Assembly: GCA_012027055.1 (NCBI GenBank)
Contig: VEPF01000333.1
Location: 1-22,024 of the forward strand
Reading direction: 5' to 3'
DNA: 22,024 nt
Origin: Gemmatimonadota bacterium
GTDB lineage: Bacteria; Gemmatimonadota; Gemmatimonadetes; Longimicrobiales; RSA9
Shown here: positions 7,992-13,320 of the stretch, piece by piece
Layout of the letters: every line of letters starts with the position of its first letter
How positions within the stretch are numbered: the first letter of the stretch is position 1
Made by a program: the position numbers and the translations under genes
The notes under the pieces: generated by a model
Seen by the model: the letters and a program-made list of their open reading frames with translations, nothing else
The model's database searches: none
What the model was told of the DNA's origin: nothing

Positions 7992-10108
7992 TATTCGACA
8001 GCCTGCGGTCTGGCTGCGGCGGCCGCTTTCTCTTCGATCAGTACGGCCTTGCGCGAGAGCCGCATCTTCCCCTTCTCATCGATCGACAGCAGCTTCACCC
8101 GCACCACTTCACCCTTCTTCAGCACGTCTTCCGTCTTGTCGGTGCGCCCTTCCTGAATCTCGGAGATGTGCAGCAGGCCTTCCGTCCCCGGCAGGATCTC
8201 CACGAACGCCCCGAAAGTCGTCGTGGACTTCACCACGCCCTCGTAGATTCGCCCGATCTCCGGCGTCTCCGTCATGCCCGCGATCCTCGCCCGGGCCCGT
8301 TCCCCGCCCTCGCCCGACACGCTTGCGATCGTCACCGTGCCATCATCGCTGATGTTGATCTGCGCTCCGGTCTCGTCCTGGATCGCACGGATCGTCTTCC
8401 CCTTCGGGCCGATGATCTCGCCGATCTTGTCGACCGGAACCTTGATGGTGATGATGCGCGGTGCCCACTGCGACAACTCCGCCCGGGCGTTCGGCAACGT
8501 GGCTTCCATCAGGTCCAGGATGTGCATCCGGCCCCGATGCGCACGCTGCAGCGCTTCGCGCATGATCGCCACGGTGAGACCTTCGATCTTGATGTCCATC
8601 TGAATCGACGTGACCCCGGCGCGCGTGCCGGCCACCTTGAAGTCCATGTCGCCGCGCGCGTCCTCCATCCCCAGGATGTCCGTCAGCACCTCGACCTGGT
8701 CGCCCTCCTTAATCAGGCCCATCGCCACCCCTGCACAGCTGGAGCGGATCGGCACGCCCGCGTCCATCAGGGCCAGCGACGAGGCACATACCGTGGCCAT
8801 GGACGACGACCCGTTCGACTCCAGCACCTCCGACACCACACGGATCGTGTATGGGAACTCGTCGAATCCCGGCAACAGCGGCTGGATAGCCCTTTCCGCG
8901 AGGGCGCCGTGGCCCATTTCGCGGCGCGAGGTGCCCCGCAACGGCTTCGCTTCTCCCGTAGAGAACGGAGGGAAGTTGTAGTGCAGCATGAACGACTTGG
9001 TCATCTCCGTGGCCGAATCGATCGACTCGATCCGTTGCTCGTCGGTCTGCGTGCCGCGCGTCACAACGCCCAGGGACTAGGTCTGCCCGCGCCAGAACAG
9101 CGCGGAGCCCTGCGTCCACGGCAGGAGCCCCCCCTCGCAGGTGATTGGCCGGATCTGATCCGGCGTCCGACCGTCGGCACGCACCCCCTTGTCCAGGATC
9201 TGCCGGCGCATTGCCTTCTTCTCCGCCTCCGACATCACCTGCTTGATGATGGCTTCCTGCTCGGGGAAGTCATCGGCCAGCGTGAGCAGTACTTCGGCCC
9301 GTACCACCGCCAACGCTTCGTTGCGTGCGGTCTTGTCCGCGATGCTCATGGCCTCGCCGATCCGCGTCGCCGACAGCTCCGCAATCCGTGACTCGAGCTG
9401 CTCCGGCACCTGTACACCCTGCCAGTCCGTCTTCGGCTGCGGGATCCCTTCCAGAAACTCGTTCTGCAGCCGGACCAACTCCTTGATCCCCTCGTGCGCA
9501 ATCACCAGGCCTTCGGCGATCTCCGCCTCGGGCACCTCGATCGCGCCGCCTTCTACCATCAGAATCGCCTGCTCCGTCCCCGCGACCACGATCTCGACGT
9601 CACTGAACTCGAGCTGCTGGAACGTCGGGTTGAGCACCCACTGCCCCTGGATCCGCCCGATCCGTACGCCCGCCAGCGGCGCGCTGAAGGGGATCTTCGA
9701 CATGCACAGCGCCAGCGACGTCCCGAGGATCGCGAGCACGTCCGCCCGGTTCTCCTGATCCGCCGAGAGTACGTGCACCATGATCTGCGTTTCGTTCTGG
9801 AAACCATCCGGGAACAATGGCCGGATGGGACGGTCGATCAGCCGCGCCGACAGGATCTCCTGCTCCCCCGGACGGCCTTCGCGCTTGAAGAAGCCCCCAG
9901 GGATCTTGCCGGCCGCGTATGTCCGCTCCCGATATTCGACCGTCAGTGGGAAGAACGGCAGGTGCGTTGGCGTTTCCTGCGCCACCGCGGTGCACAGCAA
10001 CACGGTCTCACCGTACTGCACCAGACAGGAACCGTGCGCCTGCCGCGCCATCCGCCCCGTTTCCACGATCAGCGGACGCCCCGCGAACTTCCACTCTTGC
10101 CTTTTCAT
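7991..10108 (-). pseudogene. pnp: Polyribonucleotide nucleotidyltransferase (PNPase) interrupted by an in-frame amber codon
   Basis: PNPase degrades RNA 3' to 5' phosphorolytically and joins the RNA degradosome in many bacteria. The full frame has 705 codon positions plus stop, a normal length. Domain order is complete: RNase PH-like domain 1 with the RNA-binding loop GGFFKREGRP (71-80), the helical domain, RNase PH-like domain 2 with GSSSM (433-437) and GDMDFK (486-491), a KH domain with IGPKG (567-570 region), and S1 at about 619-686. Codon 344 is TAG, in the same frame on both sides, where PNPases usually have Gln (family R-G-E/Q-T-Q). As read, the gene yields a 343-residue product lacking the second catalytic core, KH and S1. 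The intact remainder suggests a very recent mutation, a sequencing error, or readthrough. The ATG at 10108 has a GAGAG-type site. It follows rpsO. Confidence 0.88.
9077..9079 (-). other. In-frame TAG at codon 344 of pnp
   Basis: Minus-strand codons here read GGG CAG ACC TAG TCC CTG. The expected residue after R-G-Q-T is Gln, and CAG to TAG is a single transition. The frame is unchanged: the stop at 9079 and the next in-frame GTG at 9064 are 15 nt apart. That GTG has no Shine-Dalgarno and starts inside the second RNase PH domain, so a clean two-protein split is unlikely. Confidence 0.95.
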
Positions 10109-10194
10109 GTTCTCTCGCTTTCCTCAGCCGCCGCAGGACGCCCCTGTGGTGTCCCGCTGTCTTGCGCAGTTGCCCCCGTCGGGCACCCGCTCTG

Positions 10195-10212
10195 CCGCAC
10201 CTTCTGGTGCGG
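10195..10212 (-). promoter_or_regulatory. Stem-loop in rpsO-pnp spacer (proximal to pnp)
   Basis: CCGCACC (10195-10201) and GGTGCGG (10206-10212) form a perfect 7-bp stem with a 4-nt loop. A weaker 5-bp hairpin (10171-10175 with 10181-10185) lies between it and pnp. In E. coli the rpsO-pnp spacer holds hairpins cut by RNase III and used for PNPase autoregulation; a similar role here is inference from position. Confidence 0.5.
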
Positions 10213-10221
10213 GATGTAGAA

Positions 10222-10263
10222 ACGCGCAGCGGCCACGCCCATTCCGGCGCTTCCGCTGCGCGT
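10222..10263 (-). promoter_or_regulatory. Long stem-loop in rpsO-pnp spacer (proximal to rpsO)
   Basis: ACGCGCAGCGG (10222-10232) and CCGCTGCGCGT (10253-10263) form a perfect 11-bp stem around a 20-nt loop, starting 22 nt after the rpsO stop. Only three T follow on the minus strand, so it is a weak terminator at best. It could be an RNase III processing site or an attenuator dividing rpsO from pnp. Confidence 0.55.
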
Positions 10264-10285
10264 GTCAGCTCTGGGGGGCCGCCAA

Positions 10286-10546
10286 CTAATGCCGCAGCCC
10301 CAGGTCGTCGATCAGCTGGCGGTAGCGCGCCAGGTCGGTGCGCTTCAGGTATTCCAGCATACGCCGCCGCTTGCCAACCATCTTCAACAATCCCCGGCGG
10401 CCATGGTGGTCCTTGTGATGCGTCCGGAAATGGTCGGTCAGGTCGTTGATCCGCGCGGTGAGCAGGGCGATCTGTACCGACGCGCTGCCCCGGTCGTGCT
10501 CGTGCAGCGCGTATTTCCGGATCACATCTTCCTTGACGAATGCCAT
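10286..10546 (-). CDS. rpsO: 30S ribosomal protein S15
   Basis: A primary 16S rRNA-binding protein of the small-subunit platform. The 86 residues are normal (usually 88-89). Seen: the helical family core with [28 protein letters not shown] and [14 protein letters not shown], ending in a typical D-L-G-L-R. The KDHH loop has Gly where many S15 proteins have Ser (KDHHSRRGLL). The frame is open 33 codons further upstream, but the family N-terminus and the GGAGG 9 nt before the ATG at 10546 fix the start. The upstream part of the frame overlaps the promoter and leader. It ends in TAG. It is probably co-transcribed with pnp; the strong promoter 84 nt upstream lets it be expressed apart from ribF-truB-rbfA. 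Confidence 0.97.
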   Translation of the reverse strand: MAFVKEDVIRKYALHEHDRGSASVQIALLTARINDLTDHFRTHHKDHHGRRGLLKMVGKRRRMLEYLKRTDLARYRQLIDDLGLRH

Positions 10547-10587
10547 GGCCTGAGGCCTCCTCGAGAGTCTGTGCTGGTCGGGAAGCT

Positions 10588-10606
10588 GCGGACCACCCTG
10601 GTCCGC
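10588..10606 (-). promoter_or_regulatory. Stem-loop in the rpsO leader
   Basis: GCGGACCA (10588-10595) and TGGTCCGC (10599-10606) form a perfect 8-bp stem with a 3-nt loop, inside the roughly 75-nt leader between the promoter and rpsO. The ribosome-binding site itself lies in the palindrome GAGGCCTC. S15 is known to repress its own mRNA through leader structures in several bacteria, so this is a candidate S15-responsive leader; no conserved class is recognised. Confidence 0.45.
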
Positions 10607-10629
10607 GAGACGTTGTTGAACAGCCATTA

Positions 10630-10658
10630 AGTATACCGTTGACAAGATCTTCTGGCAA
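10630..10658 (-). promoter_or_regulatory. Sigma70-type promoter of rpsO-pnp
   Basis: On the minus strand TTGCCA (10653-10658) and TATACT (10630-10635) are separated by exactly 17 nt, each matching 5 of 6 consensus bases. Initiation would fall near 10623. The site stands between the ribF stop and rpsO, where a promoter is known in E. coli. It is the best promoter-like sequence I found in the window. Confidence 0.8.
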
Positions 10659-10702
10659 CTCCACCCGCAACGACCGGGGACTCTGCGCGCCGGACTAACC
10701 CT

Positions 10703-11644
10703 TCAGTCGCCACTCGATGCAGGCGGTGGCCCACCCTCGTGGAGTGCGGCCCGGGCGGCCTCGCAATCCCGCTCCATGGCTTCGACAAGTGAGCGCGCCG
10801 AATCAAACCGGGCCACGCCGCGGATCCGGCTGATCAGGTCCACCCGGATCCGGCTGCCGTACAGGTCGCCCGCGAATTCGAACAGGTGCAACTCGATGGA
10901 AGGCGCCAGACCCGGGAAAGTGGGCCGCGGTCCGAGGTGCAGCACGCCGGCTCCGTAGCGATCGCGCAGCGCGGCCCGGACGGCGTAGATACCCTCGTGG
11001 GGCAACAGTTTCTCGGGCGAGTCGACCAGCAGATTGGCGGTCGGGAACCCGAGTCGCCGGCCGGCACCCTCGCCGCGCACCACGGTTCCGGCGATTGAGT
11101 AGGGCCGGCCGAGGCTGAGCGCCGCGCGGACGACATCGCCGGCTTCGAGCGCCTGGCGGATGCCGGACGAAGAGACGGGGCCATCGCTTCCTGCCACCGG
11201 AGCTACGACGTCCACGCCGAACCCGAGTTCTTGCCCGATGGCCTGCAGGGTTTCGACGTCGCCGCTGCGTCCCTGCCCGAACCCGTGGTCATGGCCGATG
11301 ACGAAGTGCCGCATGGCCAGTTTCGCGAGCAGGATCTCCTCGACGAAGTGGCGGGGGGAGCAAGCCGCGAGGGCCGGCGTGAAACGCAGCAGCGCGAGGT
11401 AGTCGAGGTCCGTCTGCGCCAGAATCTCGACCTTCTCGGCGGGAGTAGTCAGAAGCTTCGGGGCGGCGTCCGGGCGGACGATGCGGAGTGGGTGGGGATC
11501 GAAGGTGACGAGCACCGTGGGCAGTCCCCGCCGACGTCCCTCCGCGGCCAGCTCCCGCAGCACCGCCGCGTGACCCCGGTGCACGCCGTCGAAAGTGCCG
11601 ACGGTGAGCACGCAACCCCTCCCGGGCAGCGCGCGCTCAGGCAT
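10703..11644 (-). CDS. ribF: Bifunctional riboflavin kinase / FAD synthetase
   Basis: RibF phosphorylates riboflavin to FMN and adenylylates FMN to FAD. The 313 residues are typical. Seen: an N-terminal nucleotidyltransferase domain with GTFDGVHRGH at 17-26, TFDPHPLRI at about 48-56 and V-S-S-S-G-I-R at about 156-162, then the C-terminal kinase domain with GRRLGFPTANL at about 195-205 and the G-I-Y-A-V segment. The outer start is ATG at 11644, overlapping truB by 8 nt, but it has no Shine-Dalgarno and abuts a small hairpin. A GTG at 11611-11609 (residue 12) has GGGAGG about 6 nt upstream and may be the true start. It sits in the conserved truB-ribF-rpsO order. Confidence 0.95.
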   Translation of the reverse strand: MPERALPGRGCVLTVGTFDGVHRGHAAVLRELAAEGRRRGLPTVLVTFDPHPLRIVRPDAAPKLLTTPAEKVEILAQTDLDYLALLRFTPALAACSPRHFVEEILLAKLAMRHFVIGHDHGFGQGRSGDVETLQAIGQELGFGVDVVAPVAGSDGPVSSSGIRQALEAGDVVRAALSLGRPYSIAGTVVRGEGAGRRLGFPTANLLVDSPEKLLPHEGIYAVRAALRDRYGAGVLHLGPRPTFPGLAPSIELHLFEFAGDLYGSRIRVDLISRIRGVARFDSARSLVEAMERDCEAARAALHEGGPPPASSGD

Positions 11645-12521
11645 CGAAGACTTTCTTCGGGTGCAACAGGCCGTCGGCCACAGCTCCCACCGCCAGCAGA
11701 GCGGCGTGCCATACGACCAGCACCGTCAGGGCAGCAGGCGCACCAGGCGCCGCGATGGCGCGCCCATGCCGGATGGCCGCGGCGGCCGCGTCGTCGATAT
11801 CGATCCTGGGGAGGTGCGCCAGGGCTTGCACCGGCGCCAGCAACGAGCCCTGGAAGCGGCCCGCCTGCAACGCCGTCAGTGGCACCGACGCGTCCACGTG
11901 ATGCGCTCCGATCGCGGTCCGCCGCAATTCTGCCAGGTGCGCCCCGGTTTGCAGGTCGAGGCCCAGGTCGCGGGCGATGGCGCGCACGTAGGTACCGCTC
12001 GAGCACCATACTTCGAACCCGGCGAAAGGCGGGTTCCAGGTGAGCAGGCTCATGCTCGCGATCTCGACCGCCACCGCTGCGGGGGTCACCGCCTCGCCCC
12101 GGCGGGCTTTTTCATACAAGCGCTCCCCGGCAACCTGCTTGGCCGAGTAGCCGGGCGGCACCTGCCATTGCCGTCCCACACGACGGGCCAGCGCGGTTGT
12201 CACGTCAGCGCGGCTCAGATCCCGCCACCGGTCGGAGCGGGTGATCACGGCGCCGGTGCAATCATCAGTGTCCGTCTGTTCTCCGAGTCGCAGGAGCGCC
12301 TCGTAGCGCTTGGGCAGGCCACTCAGGTATTCCGCCAGCCGCGTTGCCGACCCGACGCAAAGGATCAGCAGCCCGGTTGCGAAGGGGTCGAGCGTGCCCG
12401 TGTGGCCGATTCTCCGGGTACCTAGCGCGCGCCGCGCCATGGCCACGACATCATGCGATGACGGCCCCGCCGCCTTGTCCACGAGCAGCAGCCCGCAGGA
12501 CGCCTCAGGCGGGATCGCCAT
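11637..12521 (-). CDS. truB: tRNA pseudouridine(55) synthase
   Basis: TruB makes pseudouridine at position 55 in the T-loop of tRNAs and also acts as a tRNA folding chaperone. The 294 residues are normal. Seen: G-L-L-L-V-D-K-A-A-G-P-S-S-H at 10-23, the catalytic motif GHTGTLDPFATGLL at 39-52 with nucleophile Asp45, then R-Y-E-A-L-L-R-L-G, the Y-S-A-K-Q-V-A-G-E-R-L-Y-E-K-A-R segment, and W-C-S-S-G-T-Y-V-R-A-I-A-R-D-L-G. A short C-terminal domain ends in H-P-K-K-V-F. The frame extends upstream, but that part shadows rbfA; I choose ATG at 12521, where the family begins, giving a 17-nt overlap with the rbfA 3' end. The overlap suggests coupled translation. Confidence 0.96.
   Translation of the reverse strand: MAIPPEASCGLLLVDKAAGPSSHDVVAMARRALGTRRIGHTGTLDPFATGLLILCVGSATRLAEYLSGLPKRYEALLRLGEQTDTDDCTGAVITRSDRWRDLSRADVTTALARRVGRQWQVPPGYSAKQVAGERLYEKARRGEAVTPAAVAVEIASMSLLTWNPPFAGFEVWCSSGTYVRAIARDLGLDLQTGAHLAELRRTAIGAHHVDASVPLTALQAGRFQGSLLAPVQALAHLPRIDIDDAAAAAIRHGRAIAAPGAPAALTVLVVWHAALLAVGAVADGLLHPKKVFDA
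11645..11659 (-). other. Small hairpin abutting the ribF ATG
   Basis: CGAAGA and TCTTCG form a 6-bp stem with a 3-nt loop, ending immediately before the ATG at 11644 and lying in the last codons of truB. It would hinder initiation at that ATG and favours the internal GTG at 11611 as ribF start, or coupling to truB termination. Confidence 0.35.
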
Positions 12522-12924
12522 CGGCAGCCGCGGATTTCGGTTCGGCACCGTCCTCGTCCTCGGATGGGGCTGCCGGTTGCCCGGCTGCCCGCACCTGCGC
12601 AAGCAGCTGTTCGATGCGCCGGGCATGCGCCAGCGATTCATCAAGCTGGAAGCGCAATTCCGGGATGTGACGAAGACGCAGGCGATGCCCTAGTTCGCCG
12701 CGGATGTGGTTGGCCGCCGCCCTCAGTCCAGCCAACGTTTCGGCCGGGCGCGCCGGTTCGTCCGGCGCAGTGACATAGACCCGCGCAAGATCCAGATCGG
12801 GCGTGACTCGCACGGCGGTCACCGTCACCGGCCCGATGCGCGGGTCGCGCAGGTGCTGGCGCACGATCTCGCTGATCTCGCGGCGCAGTTGTTCGTTGAG
12901 GCGGGAAACCCGATGGGTTCCCAT
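12505..12924 (-). CDS. rbfA: Ribosome-binding factor A
   Basis: RbfA is a KH-fold factor that binds the immature 30S subunit and helps process the 16S rRNA 5' end; in E. coli it is needed at low temperature. The 139 residues fit. Seen: R-V-S-R-L-N-E-Q-L-R-R-E-I-S-E-I at the N-terminus, D-P-R-I-G-P-V-T-V-T, D-L-D-L-A-R-V-Y-V-T, then L-R-H-I-P-E-L-R-F-Q-L-D, the family C-terminal signature. The last 27 or so residues are acidic and Ala/Pro-rich, probably disordered. ATG at 12924 is chosen from the family N-terminus and the GGAGG 6 nt upstream. That Shine-Dalgarno forms the loop of a perfect hairpin, and a second hairpin starts in the start codon. Confidence 0.95.
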   Translation of the reverse strand: MGTHRVSRLNEQLRREISEIVRQHLRDPRIGPVTVTAVRVTPDLDLARVYVTAPDEPARPAETLAGLRAAANHIRGELGHRLRLRHIPELRFQLDESLAHARRIEQLLAQVRAAGQPAAPSEDEDGAEPKSAAADGDPA

Positions 12925-12941
12925 GCTGCACCTCCTGCAGC
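12903..12941 (-). promoter_or_regulatory. Double-hairpin translation initiation region of rbfA
   Basis: Upstream, GCTGCA (12936-12941 read on the minus strand) pairs with TGCAGC (12925-12930), leaving GGAGG, the Shine-Dalgarno, as the exact 5-nt loop, directly next to the ATG. Downstream, GGGAACCC (12915-12922) pairs with GGGTTTCCC (12903-12911) with one bulge and a 3-nt loop, and includes the G of the start codon. This arrangement may tune translation by temperature or RNA-binding proteins; the function is inference. Confidence 0.55.
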
Positions 12942-12980
12942 GGGGTCCGGTACCGCTGATCCTGGCCCGGTCCACCGGCC

Positions 12981-13018
12981 GGAAACAAGAGCGGCCCCTC
13001 GGGTTCCGGGGGGCCGCT
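12981..13018 (-). terminator. Possible terminator or attenuator between ylxP and rbfA
   Basis: A perfect 9-bp stem (12990-12998 with 13010-13018) with an 11-nt loop lies 5 nt after the DUF503 stop. On the minus strand it is followed by CTTGTTTCC, a broken and short T-tract, so termination is probably partial. It may act as an attenuator or as an mRNA processing site inside the operon. Confidence 0.45.
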
Positions 13019-13023
13019 ACCGC

Positions 13024-13305
13024 TCAGTAACAGGCGCGGTATGTACCCATGATCCGCACTCTCGGGTCGGCGGCCACGAACTCATCGGCATGCTGCAGCA
13101 CCTTCTCCGTCTGCACTCGTGCCGCGCTCACGGCGCAGGCGGTCAGTTCCGCGCGCTGCCAGAGGTCCAGGTGATCGGTTTCCGCGACCGCGACCTGGAA
13201 TCGCTCGTGCAGGCGATCCCTGAGGCTCTTGATGACGCTCCGCTTGTCCTTCAGTGACCGCGCGCCGATTACTTCCAGGTCCCAGACCAGTACGCCGATG
13301 GCCAC
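13024..13305 (-). CDS. ylxP: DUF503 family protein (YlxP-like)
   Basis: A small conserved protein found between infB and rbfA in many bacteria; Bacillus YlxP belongs here, and a link to ribosome assembly has been suggested from context. The 93-residue length is normal. Seen: the family core S-L-K-D-K-R-S-V-I-K-S-L at about 17-28, then R-F-Q-V-A-V-A-E and DLWQRAELTACAVS. The start is GTG at 13305, 15 nt after the infB stop; the ribosome-binding site is weak. An alpha/beta ferredoxin-like fold is expected for the family. The biochemical role is unknown, so the gene symbol is by homology and position only. Confidence 0.9.
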   Translation of the reverse strand: MAIGVLVWDLEVIGARSLKDKRSVIKSLRDRLHERFQVAVAETDHLDLWQRAELTACAVSAARVQTEKVLQHADEFVAADPRVRIMGTYRACY

Positions 13306-13320
13306 GTCACGCGGCCCTGC

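Noticed and set aside
6426..8156. 576-codon plus-strand frame opposite the M16 peptidase
   Set aside because: Shadow frame; the peptidase has the HxxEH motif and the coupled start.
9062..9064. pnp as two separate genes, the second starting at GTG 9064
   Set aside because: No Shine-Dalgarno, and the start falls inside the second RNase PH domain, so it would not yield a cleanly folded unit. A single gene with an in-frame stop explains the data better.
9077..9079. Genome-wide TAG reassignment or pyrrolysine insertion
   Set aside because: TAG terminates at least five genes in this window at family-typical ends, and PNPases have no known recoded residue here.
9077..9079. Frameshift in pnp
   Set aside because: The two halves are in the same frame; only the stop codon separates them.
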